This document shows positions 26,448-33,746 of a stretch of 45,618 nt of DNA, in pieces. The notes beneath the pieces are model-generated. The model had not been told where the DNA came from. It saw nothing but the letters and a program-made list of their open reading frames with translations, and did not search any database. Origin of the DNA: Mycolicibacterium vinylchloridicum (GTDB lineage Bacteria; Actinomycetota; Actinomycetes; Mycobacteriales; Mycobacteriaceae); the NCBI RefSeq assembly GCF_013404075.1, contig NZ_JACBJQ010000044.1, forward strand, positions 1 through 45,618, in the 5' to 3' direction. Positions within the stretch are counted from its first letter, which is position 1. Every line of letters starts with the position of its first letter. The position numbers and the translations under genes are program-made.

Positions 26448-27448
26448 CCCGCTACGGCTCGTTGATCCAGGCGGTCGGCGACACGCCGCTGGTCGGGTTG
26501 CCGCGGCTGTCGCCGCGCTGGGACGGCACCGGCGCCGATGAGCCGCTTGCGCGAAGAGCATCGGACCCAGCTCCGCACGTGCGGCTGTGGGCCAAACTCG
26601 AGGACCGCAACCCGACCGGATCCATCAAGGACCGGCCCGCGCTGCGGATGATCGAGCAGGCCGAGCGCGACGGGTTACTCACACCCGGGGCGACCATCCT
26701 CGAACCGACCAGTGGCAACACCGGCATCTCGCTGGCGATGGCCGCGCTGCTCAAGGGCTACCGGCTGATCTGCGTGATGCCGGAGAACACCTCGATCGAA
26801 CGCAGGCAGATCCTCGAGCTCTACGGCGCGCAGATCATCTATTCGCCCGCCGAGGGCGGCTCGAACACCGCGGTGGCCCGCGCCAAGGAATTGGCCGCCG
26901 AGCACCCCGATTGGGTGATGCTCTATCAGTACGGCAATCCCGCCAACGCCGACGCGCACTACTGCGGCACGGGTCCGGAACTGCTCAAAGACCTGCCCGA
27001 GATCACCCATTTCGTCGGCGGGCTGGGTACGACGGGCACGTTGATGGGAGTTGGGCGCTATTTGCGTGAGCACGTCCCCGACGTTGCGATCGTCGCCGCC
27101 GAGCCGCGCTACGGCGAAGGCGTCTATGCGCTGCGCAACATCGACGAGGGTTTCATCCCCGAGCTGTACGACCCCGAGGTGCTGACCACCCGCTTCTCGG
27201 TCGGCTCACTCGACGCGCTGCGGCGAACCCGCGAGCTGATCCAGGTCGAAGGGATCTTCGCCGGCATCTCCACCGGCGCCATCCTGCATGCCGCGCTCGG
27301 CGTGGCGGCCAAGGCCGTCAAGGCTGGTCAGCGTGCCGATATCGCGTTCACGGTGTGTGATGCCGGATGGAAGTATCTGTCCACCGGCGCGTACGCCGGT
27401 AGCCTGGACGAAGCCGAAGAGGCTTTGGAAGGCCAGCTCTGGGCATAG
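26444..27448 (+). CDS. cysM: O-phosphoserine sulfhydrylase (CysO-dependent)
   Basis: A 334-residue PLP enzyme that uses O-phosphoserine and thiocarboxylated CysO to make cysteine. The PLP lysine is in RNPTGSIKDRP (K about 62), the phosphate loop is EPTSGNTGISLAMA and the Gly-rich loop is GGLGTTGTLMG. Relative to the 323-residue M. tuberculosis protein it has about eleven extra residues in a loop at 28-45. The TTG start at 26444 overlaps the cysO stop (TTGA). Confidence 0.95.
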   Translation: MTRYGSLIQAVGDTPLVGLPRLSPRWDGTGADEPLARRASDPAPHVRLWAKLEDRNPTGSIKDRPALRMIEQAERDGLLTPGATILEPTSGNTGISLAMAALLKGYRLICVMPENTSIERRQILELYGAQIIYSPAEGGSNTAVARAKELAAEHPDWVMLYQYGNPANADAHYCGTGPELLKDLPEITHFVGGLGTTGTLMGVGRYLREHVPDVAIVAAEPRYGEGVYALRNIDEGFIPELYDPEVLTTRFSVGSLDALRRTRELIQVEGIFAGISTGAILHAALGVAAKAVKAGQRADIAFTVCDAGWKYLSTGAYAGSLDEAEEALEGQLWA

Positions 27449-27473
27449 ACGCGGAGGCTCCGGTGACACAGAG

Positions 27474-28136
27474 ATGAACCAGCCGTACTCAACCATTCCG
27501 CCGCAGCCGAAGAAGCCGGCGGCGTGGAAGGTCGGCGGCGCCACCATCCTGTCGTTCGTCGCGCTGCTCTACGTCATCGAGATCGTCGATCAGCTCTCGG
27601 GGCACTCGCTGGACCGCAACGGCATCCGGCCACTGGAAACCGACGGCCTGTGGGGCATCGTCTTCTCGCCACTTCTGCACGCCAACTGGCAGCATCTGGC
27701 CGCCAACACCGTGCCGGCCCTGGTGCTCGGCTTCCTGGTGACGCTGACCGGCATGGCGCGATTCGTCTGGGCCACCGCGATCATCTGGATCGTCGGTGGA
27801 TTCGGCACCTGGGTCATCGGCAACGTGGGCTGCGGGCTGGAGACCAACCACATCGGCGCCTCCGGGCTGATCTTCGGCTGGCTGACCTTCCTGTTGGTCT
27901 TCGGCTTCTTCACCCGGCACATCTGGTGGATTGTCACCGGGATCGTGGTGCTGTTCGTGTACGGCGGTGTGCTGTGGGGTGCGCTGCCCGAGCTGACCAC
28001 CTGCGGCGGGGTGTCCTGGCAGGGACACCTGTGCGGCGCGATCGCCGGCGTGCTCGCCGCTTATTGGCTGTCCGGTCCGGAACGCAAGGCACGCGAACGG
28101 AAGAAGGCCGGCCAGCTTCCCGGCCTGACCTCATGA
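27474..28136 (+). CDS. rhomboid-family intramembrane serine protease
   Basis: A 220-residue membrane protein with about six transmembrane helices and the rhomboid catalytic dyad: Ser130 in NHIGASGLIFGW and His185 in SWQGHLCGA, plus the HANWQHLAANT loop. Corresponds to Rv1337. It should cut membrane-embedded substrates; the substrate is unknown. ATG at 27474; TGA overlaps the murI ATG (ATGA). Confidence 0.9.
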   Translation: MNQPYSTIPPQPKKPAAWKVGGATILSFVALLYVIEIVDQLSGHSLDRNGIRPLETDGLWGIVFSPLLHANWQHLAANTVPALVLGFLVTLTGMARFVWATAIIWIVGGFGTWVIGNVGCGLETNHIGASGLIFGWLTFLLVFGFFTRHIWWIVTGIVVLFVYGGVLWGALPELTTCGGVSWQGHLCGAIAGVLAAYWLSGPERKARERKKAGQLPGLTS

Positions 28137-28954
28137 GCGACCGTTTCGCGCCGGTCGGCATCTTCGACTCCGGCGTCGGCGGGCTGACCGTTGCTCGCTC
28201 GATCATCGACCAGCTGCCCGACGAGGACATCATCTATGTCGGCGACACCGCCAACGGACCGTACGGCCCGCTGACCATCCCGGAGGTCCGGGCGCACGCC
28301 CTGGCCATCGGCGACGACCTTGTGGACCGCGGGGTGAAGGCTCTGGTCATCGCCTGCAACACCGCGTCGTCGGCCTGTCTTCGCGATGCGCGCGAACGCT
28401 ACGACGTGCCCGTGGTCGAGGTGATCCTGCCGGCGGTGCGGCGTGCCGTGGCCACCACTCGCACCGGGCATATCGGCGTGATCGGCACTGCGGCCACCAT
28501 TGCCTCGCAGGCCTATCAGGATGCGTTCGCCGCCGCCCGCGACATCGACATCACGGCGGTGGCGTGCCCGCGTTTCGTGGACTTCGTCGAGCGTGGCGTC
28601 ACCAGCGGACGGCAGGTGCTGAACCTGGCCGAGGGATACCTGGAGCCGCTGCAGCGCGCGCAGGTCGACACGCTGGTGTTGGGCTGCACGCACTATCCGC
28701 TGCTGTCCGGGCTGATTCAGCTGGCGATGGGGGATTCGGTCACGCTGGTGTCCAGCGCCGAAGAGACGGCCAAAGACTTGCTGAAAGTGCTGACCGAGGG
28801 CGACTTGCTGCGACCTCACGAGGCTCCGCCGGCGACCCGGCTGTTCGAGGCGACAGGGGATCCCGAGGCGTTCACGACATTGGCCGCGCGCTTCCTCGGG
28901 CCGGCGATCACCGGTGTCCACCCTGTTCAGCGTCACGTCAGAGCGACGAAGTGA
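28133..28954 (+). CDS. murI: glutamate racemase
   Basis: A 273-residue racemase supplying D-glutamate for peptidoglycan. Both catalytic cysteines are present (C75 in VIACNTASS, C185 in VLGCTHYPL), with D12 in GIFDSGVGG and the YVGDTANGPYG loop. Overlaps the rhomboid stop by four bases. Equals Rv1338. Confidence 0.96.
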   Translation: MSDRFAPVGIFDSGVGGLTVARSIIDQLPDEDIIYVGDTANGPYGPLTIPEVRAHALAIGDDLVDRGVKALVIACNTASSACLRDARERYDVPVVEVILPAVRRAVATTRTGHIGVIGTAATIASQAYQDAFAAARDIDITAVACPRFVDFVERGVTSGRQVLNLAEGYLEPLQRAQVDTLVLGCTHYPLLSGLIQLAMGDSVTLVSSAEETAKDLLKVLTEGDLLRPHEAPPATRLFEATGDPEAFTTLAARFLGPAITGVHPVQRHVRATK

Positions 28955-29011
28955 TTCTCATGTCCAAACCCGTGATGTTTTCCTCTTGCGGCATCTGGGC
29001 ATGGCAAGCTA

Positions 29012-29785
29012 GTGGCTGTGCGAATCACCATCCTTGGTTGCTCCGGCAGCGTTGTCGGACCTGATTCGCCGGCGTCTGGTTACCTGCTGACAGCACCGGA
29101 TACCCCACCCCTCGTCCTTGATTTCGGCGGCGGGGTCCTCGGCGCCTTGCAGCGCTATGCCGACCCCAACGACGTGCACGTCCTGCTCTCGCATCTGCAT
29201 GCCGACCACTGTCTGGACCTGCCCGGCCTCTTCGTCTGGCGCCGCTACCACCCGACCCCGGCCAAGGGCCGCGGGGTGATGTACGGCCCGAGCGACACCT
29301 GGAGCCGGCTGGCCGCCGCATCGTCGCCGATGGGCGGAGAGCTCGACGACTTCTCCGACATCTTCGACATCCATCACTGGCAGGACAGCCAACCCGTGCA
29401 GTTCGGTGCGCTGAACGTACTGCCGCGACTGGTGACGCATCCGACCGAGTCGTTCGGCATGCGGATCACCGACCCGACGGGTGCCACCCTGGTCTACAGC
29501 GGTGACACCGGGGTGTGCGAGTCGCTCATCGAGTTAGCCAGCGGCGCAGACGTTTTCCTGTGCGAGGCGTCCTGGACCCATGCACCGGAGCGGCCGCCGC
29601 ATCTGCATCTCTCCGGCACCGAGGCGGGCCAGATGGCTGCGCGCGCCGGTGTCGGTGAGCTGTTGCTCACCCACATCCCGCCGTGGACTTCGCGCGAAGA
29701 CGTGATCAGCGAGGCCAAGGCGGAGTTCGACGGACCTGTCCACGCCGTGGTGTGCGGGGAGACCATCGAGGTCCGTCGCCACTGA
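29012..29785 (+). CDS. metallo-beta-lactamase-fold cyclic nucleotide phosphodiesterase (Rv1339 type)
   Basis: A 257-residue metal hydrolase with the zinc motif SHLHADHCLDLPG, a middle YSGDTG Asp and late His in THIPPWTS. It is nearly the same as M. tuberculosis Rv1339, reported as an atypical cAMP phosphodiesterase affecting cAMP level and drug tolerance. GTG at 29012 is used; a second GTG at 29018 begins the conserved VRITILGCSGS and may be the true start. It could work against the cyclase at 4762-6366. Confidence 0.92.
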   Translation: MAVRITILGCSGSVVGPDSPASGYLLTAPDTPPLVLDFGGGVLGALQRYADPNDVHVLLSHLHADHCLDLPGLFVWRRYHPTPAKGRGVMYGPSDTWSRLAAASSPMGGELDDFSDIFDIHHWQDSQPVQFGALNVLPRLVTHPTESFGMRITDPTGATLVYSGDTGVCESLIELASGADVFLCEASWTHAPERPPHLHLSGTEAGQMAARAGVGELLLTHIPPWTSREDVISEAKAEFDGPVHAVVCGETIEVRRH

Positions 29786-29875
29786 CTGTCTCGTCGACGA
29801 GCGTGCGTGTCCGCACACCGACACGCCGTCGCGGCGAGCATTTCACGCACCCTCGGGCCGTGCCTGTCCCTCGGC

Positions 29876-29881
29876 TAGGGT
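29876..29881 (+). promoter_or_regulatory. predicted -10 element of rph, leaderless arrangement
   Basis: TAGGGT (TANNNT) stands exactly six bases before the GTG of rph, so the transcript would begin at the start codon. No ribosome site is seen. Confidence 0.45.
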
Positions 29882-29887
29882 TGCGAC

Positions 29888-30667
29888 GTGTCCAGACGAC
29901 AAGACGGCAGGCTCGACGACGAGCTGCGGCCGGTCACCATCACCCGCGGCTTCACCTCGCATCCGGCCGGCTCGGTGCTCGTCGCCTTCGGTGAAACCCG
30001 GGTGATGTGCACGGCCAGCGTCACCGAAGGCGTGCCGCGCTGGCGCAAGGGTTCGGGGCAGGGCTGGCTCACCGCGGAGTACGCCATGTTGCCCGGCGCC
30101 ACCCACACCCGCTCGGATCGCGAGTCGGTGAAGGGTCGCGTCGGCGGGCGTACCCAGGAGATCAGCCGGCTGGTCGGCCGCTCGCTGCGCGCCTGCATCG
30201 ACCTCGCCGCGCTCGGGGAGAACACCATCGCCATCGACTGTGATGTGCTGCAGGCCGACGGCGGGACCAGGACCGCGGCGATCACCGGCGCCTACGTGGC
30301 GCTCTCCGATGCGGTCACGTATCTGGCCGCGGGTGGCAAGCTGTCCGATCCGCGCCCGCTGTCGTGTGCGATCGCGGCGGTCAGCGTCGGCGTGGTCGAC
30401 GGCCGGGTGCGCGTCGACCTTCCCTACGAGGAGGATTCGCGCGCCGAGGTCGACATGAACGTCGTCGCCACCGACACCGGAACGCTCGTCGAGATTCAGG
30501 GCACCGGTGAAGGTGCGACCTTCCCGCGCTCGACGCTGGACAAGATGCTCGACGCCGCGCTCGGCGCCTGCGAGACGCTGTTCGCCGTGCAGCGCGAAGC
30601 ACTCGAGCTGCCGTATCCCGGTGTGCTGCCGGAAGGTCCGCCGTCGAAGAAGGCGTTCGGGTCCTGA
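29888..30667 (+). CDS. rph: ribonuclease PH
   Basis: A 259-residue phosphorolytic 3'-5' exoribonuclease trimming tRNA 3' ends. Family signatures are RRQDGRLDDELRPVTITRGF, GWLTAEYAMLPGATHTR and DCDVLQADGGTRTAAITGA (catalytic Asp region). GTG start, apparently leaderless. Its TGA is embedded in CTGA, whose CTG seems to be the start of rdgB. Corresponds to Rv1340. Confidence 0.96.
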   Translation: MSRRQDGRLDDELRPVTITRGFTSHPAGSVLVAFGETRVMCTASVTEGVPRWRKGSGQGWLTAEYAMLPGATHTRSDRESVKGRVGGRTQEISRLVGRSLRACIDLAALGENTIAIDCDVLQADGGTRTAAITGAYVALSDAVTYLAAGGKLSDPRPLSCAIAAVSVGVVDGRVRVDLPYEEDSRAEVDMNVVATDTGTLVEIQGTGEGATFPRSTLDKMLDAALGACETLFAVQREALELPYPGVLPEGPPSKKAFGS

Positions 30668-31275
30668 CTCGTTTACTGGTCGCCAGCCGCAACGCCAAGA
30701 AGCTGGCCGAGCTGCGCCGCGTTCTCGATGCCGCCGGCGTATCCGGACTGACCCTCGTCTCGCTCGACGATGTGCCGCCCTTCGCCGAGGCACCCGAGAC
30801 CGGTGCCACCTTCGAGGAGAACGCGTTGGCCAAGGCGCGCGACGGCTACACCGCCACCGGCCTGCCGACCGTCGCCGACGACTCAGGGATCACGGTCGCG
30901 GCTCTCAACGGCATGCCGGGTGTGCTCTCGGCGCGGTGGGCCGGGGTCCATGGCAAGGACGGCGCCAACAACGAACTGCTGCTGGCGCAGTTGCGCGATG
31001 TGCCCGACGAGCGGCGCGCGGCGGCGTTCGTGTCGGCGTGCGCAGTGGTCTACGGTCCCGGCGACGCCGACTGCGCGGTCGTGCGCGGGGAGTGGCCCGG
31101 GGCGATCGCCAGGGAGCCGCGCGGCGCGGGCGGCTTCGGCTACGACCCGCTGTTCGTTCCCGAGGGGGAGACCCGCAGCGCGGCGCAGCTGCGTCCGGAG
31201 GAGAAGGACGCGGCTTCGCACCGCGGCCGGGCGCTGGCGTTGCTCATTCCGGCGTTGCGCGCGCTGGCCGGCTGA
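30664..31275 (+). CDS. rdgB: RdgB/HAM1 inosine/xanthosine triphosphate pyrophosphatase, probable CTG start
   Basis: A 203-residue house-cleaning enzyme that hydrolyses dITP, ITP and XTP. Conserved segments are LLVASRNAKKLAELRRVL at the N-terminus, TFEENALAKAR, VADDSGI and GGFGYDPLF, ending with SHRGRALA. The N-terminal substrate loop SRNAKK lies upstream of the first in-frame ATG/GTG/TTG (GTG 30772), and reading back to the in-frame stop at 30508 there is no such codon. The CTG at 30664 overlaps the rph stop as CTGA, the same coupling geometry as its neighbours, so it is the likely start. Equals Rv1341. Confidence 0.9.
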   Translation: MTRLLVASRNAKKLAELRRVLDAAGVSGLTLVSLDDVPPFAEAPETGATFEENALAKARDGYTATGLPTVADDSGITVAALNGMPGVLSARWAGVHGKDGANNELLLAQLRDVPDERRAAAFVSACAVVYGPGDADCAVVRGEWPGAIAREPRGAGGFGYDPLFVPEGETRSAAQLRPEEKDAASHRGRALALLIPALRALAG

Positions 31276-31314
31276 CGAAGATTTGCGGCATTTTTCTAGC
31301 GCATCTAACTGTGT

Positions 31315-31320
31315 CATGAT
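31315..31320 (+). promoter_or_regulatory. predicted -10 element of the MFS gene, leaderless arrangement
   Basis: CATGAT (five of six matches to TATGAT) lies exactly six bases before the ATG of the transporter gene. No Shine-Dalgarno sequence is seen in between. Confidence 0.4.
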
Positions 31321-31326
31321 GCCCGG

Positions 31327-32781
31327 ATGGGTCGTCACTCGGTCCGGGTGGGGCACCCCGGGGTCTTGATCGCCGTGTTGGCGGCCGCGGGCATCAGCGT
31401 GTCGCTGATGCAGACGCTGATGATCCCCCTGATTCCGGAGCTTCCGACGCTGCTGCACACCAGCCCGGACAACGCGTCGTGGGCGATCACGGTGACCCTG
31501 CTGACCGCCGCGGTGACCACACCGGTCTTCGGCCGGCTCGGCGACATGTACGGGCCCAAGCCGATGCTGATGGTGTGTGCCGCCACGCTGACGGTCGGGT
31601 CGTTGATCGCCGCGATGACGAGCTCGCTGCTGCCGTTCATCGTCGGGCGCGGGCTGCAGGGCTTCGGCATCCCGATCATCCCGCTGTCGATCAGCGTGCT
31701 GCGGGCCTCGATACCGGCCGACCGGGTCGGCTCGGCGATGGGGTTGATCAGTTCGTCGCTGGGGGTCGGTGGTGCGCTCGGGCTGCCGCTGTCGGCGGTG
31801 ATCGCCCAGAAGACTGATTGGCACACATTGTTCTGGGGCGCAAGCGTTCTCGGCGTCACGGCGATGCTGCTGTTCTCTTTCCTGGTGCCCAACATTCCGG
31901 CCACTTCGGCCGACCGGTTCGACCCGTTGGGCTTCGTCTTGCTGACCACCGGGTTGGTGACGCTGCTCCTGCCGATCTCAAAGGGTTCGACCTGGGGGTG
32001 GACGAGTTCGACGACACTGTCGTTGTTCGTCGTCTCCGTCGTGGTGTTCGCCCTCTTCGCCCGTTGGCAGTTCCGGACCGCGGCGCCGATGGTCGATCTG
32101 CGCACGACGCTGCGCCGGCCGGTCCTGACCACCAACGTCGCCGCGATCTTGGTGTGCTTCTCGATGTTCTCGCTCTCGTTGGTCGCACCGCAGGTGCTCG
32201 AGCTGCCCACGGGAACCGGGTACGGCCTGGGGCAGTCGATGCTGCAAGCGGGTTTGTGGCTGGCGCCGGGCGGGCTGGCGATGATGGTGGCCTCGCCGAT
32301 CGCGGCGCGGGTGGCCGGTCGCCGCGGAGCCAAGTTCACGTTGGTGTGCGGTGCGGCGATCATCGCGGCCGCCTACCTCGGCGCGGTGTGGTTGCTCGGC
32401 AGTCCGGCGGCGGTGATGGTGGTCAACGTCGCGATCAGCCTCGGGGTGGGCTTCGCGTATTCGTCGCTGCCTGCCTTGATCAACGCCGCGGTGCCCGTCT
32501 CCGAGACGGCGGCCGCCAACGGAATCAACGCGCTCGCCCGGTCGCTGGGCACGTCGATTTCCAGTGCCGTGATCGGTGTGGTGCTCGCGACAATGACGAT
32601 CAGCTATGCCGGGCACACGATGCCATCGCTGCAGGGCCTGCGGATCGCGTTGCTCATCTCCGCCGGCGTCGCGGCGCTGGCCGCGGTCGTCGCGGTGACG
32701 ATCCCGACTTCAGAAGATGCCGTCGAGGAGTGGTCGCCCGACGAGCTCGAGCTCGAAGACGATCCGCTGATCAGAGGTTGA
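31327..32781 (+). CDS. MFS drug-exporter-like transporter (DHA2 type)
   Basis: A 484-residue major facilitator with about fourteen hydrophobic segments, the size of 14-TM DHA2 exporters. The loop GRLGDMYGPKPMLM between helices 2 and 3 and the motif-C-like GLISSSLGVGGALGLPLSAVI in helix 5 point to a proton-driven exporter. The C-terminus is acidic (EEWSPDELELEDD). Substrate unknown. It converges on the DUF3817 gene and the two coding regions overlap by 11 bp. Confidence 0.9.
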   Translation: MGRHSVRVGHPGVLIAVLAAAGISVSLMQTLMIPLIPELPTLLHTSPDNASWAITVTLLTAAVTTPVFGRLGDMYGPKPMLMVCAATLTVGSLIAAMTSSLLPFIVGRGLQGFGIPIIPLSISVLRASIPADRVGSAMGLISSSLGVGGALGLPLSAVIAQKTDWHTLFWGASVLGVTAMLLFSFLVPNIPATSADRFDPLGFVLLTTGLVTLLLPISKGSTWGWTSSTTLSLFVVSVVVFALFARWQFRTAAPMVDLRTTLRRPVLTTNVAAILVCFSMFSLSLVAPQVLELPTGTGYGLGQSMLQAGLWLAPGGLAMMVASPIAARVAGRRGAKFTLVCGAAIIAAAYLGAVWLLGSPAAVMVVNVAISLGVGFAYSSLPALINAAVPVSETAAANGINALARSLGTSISSAVIGVVLATMTISYAGHTMPSLQGLRIALLISAGVAALAAVVAVTIPTSEDAVEEWSPDELELEDDPLIRG

Positions 32782-33130
32782 AGCGGGTCTTCAGCTCGCG
32801 GGTCTGCACCTGCTCGACGATGATGCCCAGCAGCGGGATCGTGCCGGCCAGCAGCACGCCGATGGTCTTCGCGATCGGCCAGCGCACCTTGACCGCGAGG
32901 TTGGCGGTGAACAGCAGGTAGATGAAGTAGACCCAGCCGTGCACGATGCCGATCCAGGTCGGCGGGTCGTCGACCTTCACGACATACTTCAGCACCATTT
33001 CGTAGCAGAGCGCGATCAGCCAGATGCCCGTCGTCCAGGCCAGAACCCGGTAGCCGTTGAGGGCTTTGCGGATCGTCTCGTTCGGGACGCCCGTCTGCTC
33101 GTCTGCTTTGGGCGACTCGGGTGCGGTCAT
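32771..33130 (-). CDS. DUF3817 membrane protein (Rv1342c type)
   Basis: A 119-residue protein with three transmembrane segments and the DUF3817 features GYRVLAWTTGIWLIALCYEM, VHGWVYFIYLL and VRWPIAKTIGVLLAGTIPLLG. Function unknown. Its ATG overlaps the stop of the LprD-like gene (ATGA), so the two form an operon as Rv1343c-Rv1342c do. Confidence 0.9.
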   Translation of the reverse strand: MTAPESPKADEQTGVPNETIRKALNGYRVLAWTTGIWLIALCYEMVLKYVVKVDDPPTWIGIVHGWVYFIYLLFTANLAVKVRWPIAKTIGVLLAGTIPLLGIIVEQVQTRELKTRFNL

Positions 33131-33519
33131 GCGGTGGTCCTGTTCTGATCGTCTTGGGCCTTGTCGGCCCGGGCCAGCTCGGCGAGGTAGGCGTTGTATT
33201 CGCGCATGGCGGGGTCGGGTTGGTCGGAGGCGGTTTGAGCCGTGGGCCGTTCGGGCAGCAATCCGGCCGGGATCTCGGTGATCGACTCCGATAAGGACGG
33301 CGCTGCTGGGGGAGTTTCTTCAAGGCGGATGAACTTGCGGTAGGCGTACACACAGAACCCCGCGAACATCGGCCATTGCAGGGCGTAGCCGAGGTTCTGG
33401 AAGGTGCCCGACGTCGACTCGAATCTGCTCCACTGCCACCAGCCCAGCGCCAGGCAGCCGGATGCGGCAATGATCACCAAGATGATCAGGCCGAACCGGC
33501 GGCGGCGGGTCGTGGACAC
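33127..33519 (-). CDS. lprD: LprD-like putative lipoprotein/membrane protein
   Basis: A 130-residue protein with a basic N-terminus, a hydrophobic stretch ending in ASGC (possible lipobox, Cys about 22), a second hydrophobic segment (YALQWPMFAGFCVYAY, about 45-60) and a Pro/Ala-rich, charged C-terminal tail. It corresponds to Rv1343c by place and pattern. The lipobox is imperfect, so it may simply be a two-helix membrane protein. GTG start. Coupled to the DUF3817 gene. Confidence 0.8.
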   Translation of the reverse strand: MSTTRRRRFGLIILVIIAASGCLALGWWQWSRFESTSGTFQNLGYALQWPMFAGFCVYAYRKFIRLEETPPAAPSLSESITEIPAGLLPERPTAQTASDQPDPAMREYNAYLAELARADKAQDDQNRTTA

Positions 33520-33614
33520 ACTACGACGGTACCGTGCCAGCGGTTATGGGTTCACCGGTGCGTGATGCTCAGGTGCTAGTGGCTCCGGTTCAGTCACGTA
33601 GGATCTTGGACATT

Positions 33615-33697
33615 GCGGGCGTGGCGGAATGGAAGACGCGATGGCTTTAGGTGCCATTGTTCGAAAGAGCGTGGGGGTTCGAGTCCCTCCGCCCGCA
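33615..33697 (+). tRNA. tRNA-Leu (anticodon UAG)
   Basis: A class II tRNA: acceptor arms GCGGGCG (33615-33621) and CGCCCGC (33690-33696) pair fully, with discriminator A at 33697. The anticodon stem ATGGC/GCCAT encloses TTTAGGT with anticodon TAG at 33648-33650. A variable arm follows, and the T arm is GGGGGTTCGAGTCCCTC. The CCA end is not encoded. The rtcB ATG is 49 bp downstream. Confidence 0.95.
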
Positions 33698-33746
33698 CTC
33701 ACACGGTCCGAAATATTGGCTCGACAACGCCTGGACAATTCAAGTC

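Noticed and set aside
30507..31319. A 270-codon frame overlapping the end of rph and all of rdgB.
   Set aside because: It is Arg/Ala-rich shadow sequence; the other frame encodes a complete HAM1 protein.
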